Assembly: GCA_965223115.1 (NCBI GenBank)
Contig: OZ244982.1
Location: 2,603,809 to 2,667,808, forward strand
Source of the DNA: CBDCUI01 sp965223115
GTDB lineage: Bacteria; Pseudomonadota; Gammaproteobacteria; UBA4575
Reading direction: 5' to 3'
Length of the DNA: 64,000 nucleotides
The translations under genes were made by a program, and so were the position numbers. Position 1 is the stretch's first letter. Each line of letters begins with the position of its first letter. Below are positions 1 to 7,621 of the stretch, in pieces. The notes below the pieces were generated by a model. It was not told where the DNA came from. It saw nothing but the letters and a program-made list of their open reading frames with translations, and made no database searches.

Positions 1-395
1 AGTTAGATACATTTATAAAAAAGATAGTTAATGGTCGTGGTCAATTGGAAATAAATAGTAATAAAAAAATGAATCATGGTGTGGGGCCAGTTATTAGTTC
101 TGCTAATATTCATGAAATGGTAAAGCAGTGCAGGAAAGAGATCCAGAAATCTGAGGATTCTGGCATTATGCCTGCGCCAAATTACTTTGAAAAAGTAGCC
201 ATATTATCTAGAACAGAGCAGAGATATGAAAATGAAATTGCAATTTGTGAAATGTATATTGATTTGGTTAATCAATATGCGACTGATAACCAATTGACAG
301 ATGCAGAAATGTCATCAAAGCTCCTTCCTAAGTGTGCGCCGTTTGTGAAACGAATACATAATGCAAAAATTATGTTAAGTAATCTAAACAAATAA
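1..395 (+). CDS. Hypothetical protein, 5' end cut by window edge
   Basis: The reading frame is open from the left edge (codons in phase with position 3), so this is the C-terminal part of a longer protein, about 130 residues of which are visible. A TTG at 45 and an ATG at 69 are internal candidates but nothing forces a start there. The visible part is hydrophilic and helical. A segment PNYFEKVAILSRTEQRYENE followed by IAICEMYI resembles the helix pairs of TPR-like bacterial proteins of unknown function. No signal peptide or catalytic motif is visible. I do not recognise the family and assign no function. Confidence 0.6.
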   Translation, partial: LDTFIKKIVNGRGQLEINSNKKMNHGVGPVISSANIHEMVKQCRKEIQKSEDSGIMPAPNYFEKVAILSRTEQRYENEIAICEMYIDLVNQYATDNQLTDAEMSSKLLPKCAPFVKRIHNAKIMLSNLNK

Positions 396-823
396 AAAAT
401 TTTAATTATTGCTTACAGAGTATATTGAAAAAACTATATTAGCTTATATGAAAGAATTTCATATTAAATTAAGATAACTTTATATGGCTTCAATATGAAA
501 GTTAATATATGTAGATTATTTTAATAATTTCACGATTTTTTAACTTTTATAATCTTCACTTATAGCAGGCTATCTGTATTAATTAAGTGTATTAGTAAAA
601 ATGCTATGCGCTTATACGTTAAGTAAATTATATTGATGTTAGTCCTTTTCTTTATTGTCAACATGGTTGTTGATATGAGTCTTAAAAATCTTATACCTGT
701 GCCAATTGCCAGTGATTGATATTTGGTTTTGAATACCTAAAGCTTATTCTAGTTGTGGAATATGCTCAGTACTTGTATCTATAGTGGCATTAATAATTAG
801 CTATATACTAAGCCTAATAAAAA
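396..823. other. AT-rich gap without a recognisable gene
   Basis: Between the partial left-edge gene and the typA promoter I see no reading frame with a ribosome binding site, no tRNA and no clear repeat. The stretch is strongly AT-rich. Confidence 0.5.
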
Positions 824-851
824 TCGAATTACCCAAACAATCAGGTATAAT
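824..851 (+). promoter_or_regulatory. Putative sigma70 promoter of typA
   Basis: A perfect TATAAT lies at 846-851. A poor -35 match (TCGAAT, 824-829) sits 16 nt upstream. Transcription would start near 858, giving a leader of about 60 nt before the TTG start of typA at 917. The -10 is convincing and the -35 is not. Confidence 0.4.
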
Positions 852-867
852 TTCGCGCTTTTAATTT

Positions 868-904
868 ACCCTGCATTGGCTGTGAGCAATGAGGGTTATT
901 TTTT
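868..904 (+). terminator. Terminator-like hairpin in the typA leader
   Basis: ACCCT-G-CATTG (868-878) pairs with CAATG-AGGGT (887-896), a 10 bp stem with one bulged G at 873 and an 8 nt loop. A T-tract, TTATTTTTT, follows at 896-904. This has the form of an intrinsic terminator but lies between the putative promoter and the typA start, so it could act as an attenuator. There is no room for a leader peptide. It could also terminate upstream transcription. The base pairing is seen directly; the role is inferred. Confidence 0.5.
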
Positions 905-916
905 GGAATAAGCATT

Positions 917-2737
917 TTGTCTGATTTACTACGAAATATTGCAATTATTGCGCACGTTGACCATGGTAAAACTACCCTGGTTGATAAGTTATTAGCGCAA
1001 TCAGGGACTCTAGACCGAAAAAGCATTCATGCTGAGCGGATAATGGATTCAAATGATCAAGAGCGTGAACGTGGTATCACTATTCTTGCTAAGAATACAG
1101 GGCTAACCTGGAAGGACCATAGGATAAACATTGTAGATACACCAGGTCATGCTGATTTTGGTGGTGAGGTAGAACGTGTGCTATCGATGGTAGATAGTGT
1201 TTTGTTGTTAGTAGATGCGGTAGATGGGCCAATGCCGCAAACTCGTTTCGTTACACAAAAAGCATTTGAGCGTGACTTACACCCCATCGTTGTAGTTAAT
1301 AAAGTAGATCGCCCGGAATCACGACCTGACTGGGTTATTGATCAAGTGTTTGATTTATTCGACCGCTTGGGAGCTACGGATGCGCAATTAGACTTTCCAG
1401 TTATTTACGCTTCTGCTTTAGAAGGAATTACAGGCCTGGACATAAATGCCATGCAAAAAGATATGACACCTTTATTAGATTTAATAATTGAACATGTTCC
1501 TGCACCTAAGACAAATGCAGAAGGTCCACTACAAATGCAAATTAGTGCGTTGGACTATAGCAGTTATGTTGGTGTAATTGGTATTGGAAGAATTACACGA
1601 GGGAAGCTAAATCGTAACATGGCAGTTACTGTGATAGATCGAGAAGGACAAACACGTAATGGTCGTGTGCTTGATGTAATGACTCATCATGGCTTAGAAC
1701 GTATAGAAACTGAGCATGCTGATGCAGGAGATATCGTTTGTATTACAGGCCTAGATAGGCTGAATATATCAGATACAATATGCTCTCCCAATGATATTGA
1801 GGCACTTCCCGCCTTATCAGTAGATGAGCCTACTGTTAGCATGACTTTCCAAGTAAATGATTCTCCTTTTGCGGGTCAAGATGGAAAATATGTAACCAGC
1901 CGTACTATAAAAGAACGTTTAGAAAAAGAGCTTATACATAATGTTGCTTTACGTGTTAGTCAAGGCGATAGTGCAGATAAGTTTGTAGTTTCTGGAAGAG
2001 GTGAATTACATTTAAGCGTGTTAATCGAATCCATGCGAAGAGAAGGCTATGAAATGGGTGTGTCACGTCCAGAAGTTATACAAAAAGAAATTGCAGGTGA
2101 ACTGCATGAACCCTATGAGCAGCTTGTGATCGATTGCGAAATCAATCATCAAGGTTCAATACTGGAAGAGCTAGGTGAACGCCGTGCGGAATTAAAAAAC
2201 ATAGAACCCGATGGCAAAGGTAGAGTGCGCTTAGAGTTCATTGTACCTGCGAGAGGTTTGATAGGTTTTCGTTCGAAATTTATGACTACAACTTCAGGCT
2301 CAGGCATCATGACCCATGTGTTTGATCATTACGGACTTGTAAAAGCTGGACCAGTTGCAAATAGAGTGAACGGTGTTTTGGTCTCTATGGTTTCTGGTAA
2401 AGCTTTGGGTTATGCCTTGTTTGCTTTACAAGAACGCGGTCGTTTATTTATTCACCCTGCCACCGAGGTGTATGAAGGTATGATAGTGGGGTTACACAGC
2501 CGTGATAATGACCTTGTTGTTAATCCAACTAAAGCTAAACAACTTACTAATATTCGTGCAGCGGGTACTGATGAAAATATTAATCTTACACCACCTGTAA
2601 AACACAGTTTGGAGCAAGCTTTAGAATTTGTTGAAGATGATGAACTAGTGGAAGTTACCCCAAATTATATTCGTTTGCGCAAGAAATTTTTAAAAGAACA
2701 TGAACGTAAGCGTGCAAGCCGTAATGTTGCTGCATAA
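917..2737 (+). CDS. typA: Ribosome-associated translational GTPase TypA/BipA
   Basis: TypA (BipA) is a ribosome-binding GTPase of the EF-G/LepA superfamily, involved in 50S assembly and stress or cold adaptation. The 606-residue length is normal. The G1 motif AHVDHGKTT is at about residues 11-19, the switch region RERGITI at about 51-57, DTPGHADF at about 74-81 and NKVD at about 128-131. EF-G-like domains and the TypA-specific C-terminal domain follow, ending in the usual basic tail. Translation must start at TTG 917, since the conserved N-terminus (SDLLRNIAIIAHVDHGKT) begins right after it. The Shine-Dalgarno sequence is weak (TGGAATAAG). fae follows after 33 bp. Confidence 0.97.
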   Translation: MSDLLRNIAIIAHVDHGKTTLVDKLLAQSGTLDRKSIHAERIMDSNDQERERGITILAKNTGLTWKDHRINIVDTPGHADFGGEVERVLSMVDSVLLLVDAVDGPMPQTRFVTQKAFERDLHPIVVVNKVDRPESRPDWVIDQVFDLFDRLGATDAQLDFPVIYASALEGITGLDINAMQKDMTPLLDLIIEHVPAPKTNAEGPLQMQISALDYSSYVGVIGIGRITRGKLNRNMAVTVIDREGQTRNGRVLDVMTHHGLERIETEHADAGDIVCITGLDRLNISDTICSPNDIEALPALSVDEPTVSMTFQVNDSPFAGQDGKYVTSRTIKERLEKELIHNVALRVSQGDSADKFVVSGRGELHLSVLIESMRREGYEMGVSRPEVIQKEIAGELHEPYEQLVIDCEINHQGSILEELGERRAELKNIEPDGKGRVRLEFIVPARGLIGFRSKFMTTTSGSGIMTHVFDHYGLVKAGPVANRVNGVLVSMVSGKALGYALFALQERGRLFIHPATEVYEGMIVGLHSRDNDLVVNPTKAKQLTNIRAAGTDENINLTPPVKHSLEQALEFVEDDELVEVTPNYIRLRKKFLKEHERKRASRNVAA

Positions 2738-2770
2738 TTTATAACTATTAATACTAAGGAGTAAGAGAAT

Positions 2771-3319
2771 ATGTCTGAACGAATCGTTATGCGAGTCGGT
2801 GAATCGTTAGTGGCGGGTGGCCCTCCTGGAACAGCTGCAGAACCAGAAGTTGTTATTGGAGAATTAGATGGGCCTGTAGGTACTGCGTTTGCAACCCTGT
2901 TGGGCGACCAGGTTAAAGGTCATTCGCGTGTATTAGCGATTATGAATACAGATATACAAGTGCGTCCTGCAACTTTAATGGTAAGTAAAGTGACTGTAAA
3001 AGATGATCGTTATACCAATATATTAATGGGAACGGTGCAAGGTGCGATAGCAAATGGGGTATTAGATGCTGTGCGTAATGGTGATATACCAAAGGATAAA
3101 GTTAATGATGTTGGTATCATCGTGTCAGTTTGGTTAAACCCAATGGTATCTAAAGCCGATGACCTGGATCATAAAGTTTTGTTTGATATACATCGAAAGG
3201 CAATGGCAAATGCGATCCATAAGGCTATGCATAATGAGCCCGATATAGATTGGTTACTTGAAAATCAAGAAGAAATCACCCATAAATATTATCAAATGGG
3301 GCTTGATGGCAAAATTTAA
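2771..3319 (+). CDS. Formaldehyde-activating enzyme (Fae) family protein
   Basis: This 182-residue protein matches the Fae family, which condenses formaldehyde with tetrahydromethanopterin in methylotrophs. Family-like segments are GESLVAG near the N-terminus, GPVGTAFATLLG, the strongly conserved PATLMVSKVT (about 66-75) and GTVQGAIANGVLDAV. The family's catalytic histidine (His17 in the Methylorubrum enzyme, in an AHIDLIIG-like context) aligns with AEPEVVIG here, so the histidine appears replaced (around Glu24). Canonical activity is therefore doubtful and it may be one of the Fae-like paralogues of unknown role. AAGGAG precedes the ATG. It sits 33 bp after typA, with no other tetrahydromethanopterin gene in the window. 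Confidence 0.8.
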   Translation: MSERIVMRVGESLVAGGPPGTAAEPEVVIGELDGPVGTAFATLLGDQVKGHSRVLAIMNTDIQVRPATLMVSKVTVKDDRYTNILMGTVQGAIANGVLDAVRNGDIPKDKVNDVGIIVSVWLNPMVSKADDLDHKVLFDIHRKAMANAIHKAMHNEPDIDWLLENQEEITHKYYQMGLDGKI

Positions 3320-3334
3320 CAACCATAATAAATG

Positions 3335-3369
3335 GGGAACAAGGAGGTTCCCTGTAGCTTAATTTAATT
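3335..3369 (+). terminator. Weak hairpin after the fae homologue
   Basis: GGGAAC (3335-3340) and GTTCCC (3347-3352) form a 6 bp stem with a 6 nt loop. A T-rich run follows after a short gap. It is a plausible but weak terminator for typA-fae. Confidence 0.3.
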
Positions 3370-3843
3370 TTTTCTGTAACAAGTATTGAACGTATTTAAT
3401 TCGTGTACGACGATTTTTACTTGTATTTAGTCTGCAACACCAAGCTGCGTATTCAGCTGCGATTACACACATATGCACAAACTATTTGTCTTGCTTAGTT
3501 ATAAATACAGTAGCTTTGTCTGTAAAACTTAGCTATTGCATATAGTTATTGTGAAATGTTCCAGATGGCCACAAATTTTCTTAGTTCTTTCCATTCAAAC
3601 TCATAACACCAAGGGACAGCAAATACACTTAATCACTGAATCAGTTTGATAAAATTTCATATATATAATTGGCACTAGTATTTATAGATTAATAATAAAA
3701 CGTATTAACTAGTTAATAAATTATTCTTAAGAACTTGAATATTTGGCTAAGTAAATAAACCAATTTACTGAGTAATGAATGCGTTAACTAAAAATCTATA
3801 AAGATCAGTTGAGTGTACTAGAAAATAAAATTATCAGTACTTT
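3370..3843. other. Gap without a recognisable gene
   Basis: AT-rich sequence between the fae homologue and a convergent small gene. I found no supported reading frame or RNA gene. Confidence 0.45.
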
Positions 3844-4140
3844 TTAATTATAATAAACTGTTGCTGTGCTGCGTTTATCGCCTTTCTGTCTTGATTTTAA
3901 TTGCTTATATTTTCTAAGCAAAAATGCCCAGACATTTTCCTCTAAAATGGCATCTACTTTAGCCCGTCCAGCCTTGTAGGCAGCTTCGATTGCTTGACCT
4001 TGTGTCTTAAAATTAGGCCGAACTGTATAGCACTGGACCGTGTCACCATTATGAATACAAAAAGTAGCATAGTAGTCTTGCGGATTTTTTTTATGTACCG
4101 CAGGAACTACGAGCCTGTTTTTATAATGACATGTATGCAT
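3844..4140 (-). CDS. Small hypothetical protein
   Basis: A 98-residue basic protein without signal peptide or membrane segment. It contains two aromatic-rich strands (DYYATFCIHNGDTVQCYTVR), then a helix with QAIEAAYKAGRAKVDAILEE and a lysine-rich C-terminus. Strands followed by a helix suggest a small folded domain. I do not recognise the family. It stands alone, with about 200 bp of gap upstream holding a perfect 6 bp inverted repeat (4179-4194). The composed sequence and isolated position favour a real gene, but this is not certain. Confidence 0.5.
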   Translation of the reverse strand: MHTCHYKNRLVVPAVHKKNPQDYYATFCIHNGDTVQCYTVRPNFKTQGQAIEAAYKAGRAKVDAILEENVWAFLLRKYKQLKSRQKGDKRSTATVYYN

Positions 4141-4178
4141 TAGTATCTATTATTAATGGTTATGTAGCTGATTCACAG

Positions 4179-4194
4179 CGTCAATATTTTGACG
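4179..4194. repeat. Palindrome upstream of the small hypothetical gene
   Basis: CGTCAA-TATT-TTGACG is a perfect 6+6 bp inverted repeat 39-54 bp before the start of the minus-strand gene ending at 3844. It could be an operator or overlap a -35 box (TTGACG on the minus strand). No clear -10 goes with it. Confidence 0.3.
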
Positions 4195-4345
4195 AATGGA
4201 TATTTATTAGCCATATCAGGCTGATAAGCGCTCATACAAGGTAAAATAGTAATATGTAGTGGCGTGGTTGTAAAAACTTCATCAAACAAAGTTTAAATAG
4301 CTTGTTTAGTGTCTCAGTCTTTAGCAGTAAGTAAATTTCTGTCTC

Positions 4346-5740
4346 TCATTCTGTGTAAATAAATTCATAACAGGGTACATAACTGCTCCCTGGTATTTTC
4401 ATACGTTGTCTTTTTTCAAATGAATGCAGCAATAAAGACATAGGCTCCAGAATAGATTTTTTCCCTCTCAATTTTAATGGACCATGCTTTTCGATGGAGC
4501 GAATACCTTGTTCTTTAACATTGCCAGAGACAATGCCGGATAAGCCATTACGAATATTGGAGGCTAATCTATATTTCTCTTGATTTTCGTGAAATTCAAG
4601 TGAATTCATATTTTCATGTGTAGGATCAAACGGTCGTTGAAATTCTTCCACAACGTTTAATGACCAATTGAAATAATATGCATCATCTTTTTCTTCTCGA
4701 TACTGTTTTACTTTTTCAATTCCAGCTTTAATATACGTAGCGACAGATATTGGGTCATTAATAATAATTTTATAATATTGTTTGGCCGTATTGCCTAAGG
4801 TTTTGACGATAAATGAATCGATTTCCTCGAAATAGTCACTTGATTCATCAGGCCCTGTAAAAATAAGCGGAAAAGGTAAACTGCTGTTACTGGGATGTAG
4901 TAACACTCCTAATGTATAAAATATTTCTTCAGCAGTGCCAACACCACCAGGGAAAACAATCATTGCATGACCTATTCGTACAAATGCTTCAAGGCGCTTT
5001 TCTATGTCCGGCATAATGACCAGATTATTAACTATGGGGTTAGGTGGTTCTGCTGCAATGATTCCAGGTTCAGAAACACCTAAATATTGAGTATCTCTAA
5101 TACGTTGTTTTGCGTGCCCTACTGCAGCACCTTTCATGGGACCTTTCATTGCCCCTGGTCCACAACCAGTACAAATATTCAAACCTCGTAATCCTAATTG
5201 ATAGCCAACTTCTTTCGAGTAATCGTACTCTGCACGGCCAATTGAATGCCCGCCCCAACAAACTACTAAATTAGGTTCAGTGGATGATTGTAAAATATTG
5301 GCATTTCTAAGAATATGGAAGACCGCGTCTGTCATACCGTTTGAAGTAGTTAAATCCAGAATTGGGTTATTGTCTATTTCATCATTGATGTAAATAACGT
5401 CTCTCAATACAGAAAATAGATGTTCACCAATCCCTTTTATGATTTGTCCATCTACGAATGCACTAATAGGTGCATTCGTTAATTTAAGACAGATACCTTT
5501 TTCTTCTTGAATAATAGATATGTCGAATGATGCATATCGTTCTAATAACTCTCGACCATCATCTAATGGGTTGCCACAGTTTAAAACAGCAAGTGAGCAA
5601 TTCCTAAATAGTTTATATAATCCACCTTGGCTAGTGTCTAATAGCCTACTTACTTCGATTTTAGATAGTACATCAAGCTGTCCATCTGGATAGACTAAGG
5701 CGTTAGTGACTTCGTATTTCATAACTTGATAGTTTAGCAA
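4346..5740 (-). CDS. ppnN: Pyrimidine/purine nucleotide 5'-monophosphate nucleosidase PpnN
   Basis: PpnN (YgdH) cleaves nucleoside monophosphates to base and ribose 5-phosphate, and in E. coli is stimulated by (p)ppGpp. The 464-residue length fits the long PpnN form (E. coli 454), not the short LOG proteins. The Rossmann-like lysine-decarboxylase/LOG core is in the middle: CWGGHSIGRAEYDYSKE, then CTGCGPGAMKGPMKGA, and the signature PGGVGTAEEIFYTLGVLLHP. N- and C-terminal extensions typical of PpnN flank it. It is transcribed divergently from the ferritin-like gene, with 100 bp between starts. Confidence 0.95.
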   Translation of the reverse strand: MLNYQVMKYEVTNALVYPDGQLDVLSKIEVSRLLDTSQGGLYKLFRNCSLAVLNCGNPLDDGRELLERYASFDISIIQEEKGICLKLTNAPISAFVDGQIIKGIGEHLFSVLRDVIYINDEIDNNPILDLTTSNGMTDAVFHILRNANILQSSTEPNLVVCWGGHSIGRAEYDYSKEVGYQLGLRGLNICTGCGPGAMKGPMKGAAVGHAKQRIRDTQYLGVSEPGIIAAEPPNPIVNNLVIMPDIEKRLEAFVRIGHAMIVFPGGVGTAEEIFYTLGVLLHPSNSSLPFPLIFTGPDESSDYFEEIDSFIVKTLGNTAKQYYKIIINDPISVATYIKAGIEKVKQYREEKDDAYYFNWSLNVVEEFQRPFDPTHENMNSLEFHENQEKYRLASNIRNGLSGIVSGNVKEQGIRSIEKHGPLKLRGKKSILEPMSLLLHSFEKRQRMKIPGSSYVPCYEFIYTE

Positions 5741-5790
5741 CTAATTTCATAATTTATAAATCAAGTTTTAAAAGTTATATTTATCGTAAA

Positions 5791-5809
5791 TGCATTATTA
5801 TAGAATGCA
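5791..5809. repeat. Inverted repeat in the ppnN/ferritin divergent promoter region
   Basis: TGCATT (5791-5796) and AATGCA (5804-5809) are inverted with a 7 nt spacer, inside the 100 bp shared by the two divergent starts. TATTAT and TAGAAT -10-like hexamers overlap it. It could be an operator for a metal or redox regulator, but it does not match a Fur box that I can recognise. Confidence 0.3.
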
Positions 5810-5840
5810 TGATTAGCAACAAGTAAACCAGGAGATTTCT

Positions 5841-6128
5841 ATGGCTAATGAAGGTTATCATGAACCTATAAATGAGCTTTCCGATGAGACGCGTGATATG
5901 CATCGTGCTATTACATCACTAATGGAAGAACTAGAAGCAGTAGATTGGTATAACCAGCGAGTGGATGCCTGTAGTGATCCTGATTTGAAAGCCATACTTG
6001 AGCATAATCGAGATGAAGAAAAAGAACACGCAGCGATGGTATTAGAATGGATTCGACGTAAAGATCCAACTATGGATAAAGAATTAAAAGATTATTTATT
6101 TACAGACAAACCTATTGCACATAAATAG
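5841..6128 (+). CDS. EncFtn-type encapsulated ferritin-like protein
   Basis: This 95-residue protein is very close to the encapsulated ferritins (EncFtn) that oxidise Fe(II) at a dimer interface and are normally packed in encapsulin nanocompartments. The two helices carry the family metal residues: MEELEAVDWY (Glu29, Glu30, Glu32, Trp36, Tyr37) and EEKEHAAM (Glu60, His63). These match the ferroxidase Glu32, Glu62 and His65 of the Rhodospirillum rubrum protein with an offset of about two. The C-terminus ends in LFTDKPIAHK. The usual targeting peptide (GSLxIGSL-like) is absent and no encapsulin gene is in the window. A good AGGAG precedes the ATG. The next gene, a persulfide dioxygenase, is 26 bp downstream. 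Confidence 0.9.
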   Translation: MANEGYHEPINELSDETRDMHRAITSLMEELEAVDWYNQRVDACSDPDLKAILEHNRDEEKEHAAMVLEWIRRKDPTMDKELKDYLFTDKPIAHK

Positions 6129-6154
6129 TATTTGTCTCAATTTAAGGTAGTGCC

Positions 6155-6907
6155 GTGATCTTTCGTCAACTATTTGAGTCAAGCTCGTCTACTTACACAT
6201 ACTTACTTGCTTGCCAGGAAACTGGAGTAACAGTATTAATTGATCCTGTTTTAGAAACTGTAGATCGAGATATACAGGTGTTAAGTGAACTTGGTCTAAA
6301 GTTACATTATACTATTGATACTCATATCCATGCAGATCATTTAACTAGTGCTAAAAAGCTTAAGGCATTGTTAAAAAGTAAGATCGTTTATCCTAAGGAG
6401 GCTGGTCTCCCGTGTCAGGACTTGACGGTTGAGGAAGGGCAAATATTTAAACTAGGCAATATTGAATTGCATCCTTTATTTACACCTGGGCATACGGATC
6501 ATCATTATGCTTACTTAATAGAAAATAGTACCCATAAGATGGTATTTAGTGGAGATGCATTATTGATTGAAGCATGTGGGCGTACTGACTTTCAGTCTGG
6601 TGATGCAGCAGTACTTTATGAAAGTATCCATACAAAATTTTTTAATTTACCAAATGAGACTTTAGTGTATCCTGCGCATGATTATGAAGGTCGGTGTGTA
6701 ACTAGTATTGGGCAAGAAAAAAATCGTAACCCTAGGTTGGCTAATAACATTTCTAAATCTAAATTTATTCAAATAATGGATAATTTAAATCTGCCATACC
6801 CTCGCAAAATAGATTTTGCTGTGCCAGGTAATGAAAAGTGTGGATCATGTCCGCCCAATGTTCCCGAAGAATTACGTAGTCCTTGTGAAGTACATGATCA
6901 AGGCTGA
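6155..6907 (+). CDS. ETHE1-like persulfide dioxygenase (metallo-beta-lactamase fold)
   Basis: Enzymes of this type oxidise glutathione persulfide to sulfite with a mononuclear non-haem iron. Metal-binding motifs are THIHADH (His57, His59, Asp61, His62), PGHTDHH (His113) and the FSGDALL aspartate (Asp134), followed by ACGRTDFQSGDA, which is typical of ETHE1 rather than glyoxalase II. YPAHDYEG and NLNLPYPRKIDFAVPGNEKC near the end also match ETHE1. The tail GSCPPNVPEELRSPC is slightly longer and cysteine-rich. Start is GTG 6155 with AAGG 7 nt upstream. It probably shares a transcript with the ferritin-like gene; a link between iron storage and sulfide detoxification is only inferred. Confidence 0.9.
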   Translation: MIFRQLFESSSSTYTYLLACQETGVTVLIDPVLETVDRDIQVLSELGLKLHYTIDTHIHADHLTSAKKLKALLKSKIVYPKEAGLPCQDLTVEEGQIFKLGNIELHPLFTPGHTDHHYAYLIENSTHKMVFSGDALLIEACGRTDFQSGDAAVLYESIHTKFFNLPNETLVYPAHDYEGRCVTSIGQEKNRNPRLANNISKSKFIQIMDNLNLPYPRKIDFAVPGNEKCGSCPPNVPEELRSPCEVHDQG

Positions 6908-6919
6908 ACTATTATACTT

Positions 6920-7294
6920 TTATTTATAGTCACAAACTCCATAAAACTGACTGGGGACTAGTTCACCATCTATAATCGTATTTCTGCTATGCACAGATTT
7001 TCCATGTATATCAACAGTTGTAGTAAGAACATTTCCTCTTTTATTAATTTCTACGAATGTAAATCCGCCTCCAGTAGGGTAGAGCTGAACATCTGATATA
7101 CTATTTTTTCTTAATACTTTTGCCTTACTGGTTTCTTTATCGACGGTAAAATTCAACTGAAAAATCTCAACAACATTATCGACGCTTTTTATAGAAGCAA
7201 ACTTATCATAGTTGCATAAGATATTTATAGGTGCTGCTATTACTGTATGTATGCTGAAAAACGTATAAATAAATAAAGTTTTTAAAATATTCAT
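6920..7294 (-). CDS. Small secreted hypothetical protein
   Basis: A 124-residue protein starting with a clear signal peptide (MNILKTLFIYTFFSIHTVIAA, cleavage likely after residue 21). The mature part is short beta-strand-like sequence with two cysteines (CNYDKF and the terminal GVCDYK) that could form a disulfide. No known domain is recognised. It is convergent with the persulfide dioxygenase gene, with only 12 bp between stops. Confidence 0.65.
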   Translation of the reverse strand: MNILKTLFIYTFFSIHTVIAAPINILCNYDKFASIKSVDNVVEIFQLNFTVDKETSKAKVLRKNSISDVQLYPTGGGFTFVEINKRGNVLTTTVDIHGKSVHSRNTIIDGELVPSQFYGVCDYK

Positions 7295-7621
7295 TTTAAA
7301 TTCGATCGTCTAAGTAGTTCCTATAAAGTAAAATCTAGTTAATATTGTGATATCGGCTGAAATATAAAAAACTAAAATGTATTGTTATGCGCTCATTGCG
7401 TATACCTTTAATAAAGATATTGGGAAAATGGGTAATATCAGAGTTTGTTACCGTTGTATGAAAATACCAGTAATTTGTTAAACATTCAGTTTGTCTTGAT
7501 TGTTCACTTTTTTGTGTTGGTGTTTATATTTTGGGTCTTGATTATGACTCAAGAATTATGTAAAAGCGGTCTTGCATTATAACTATGACAAAAGTTTAAA
7601 GGACAAAAAAATTTAAAAATT
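7295..7621. other. Gap between secreted protein gene and cytochrome peroxidase gene
   Basis: No supported reading frame. A 6 bp inverted repeat TCTTGA...TCAAGA (7536-7554) is present, but no T-tract makes it a convincing terminator for the oxidase cluster. Confidence 0.4.
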
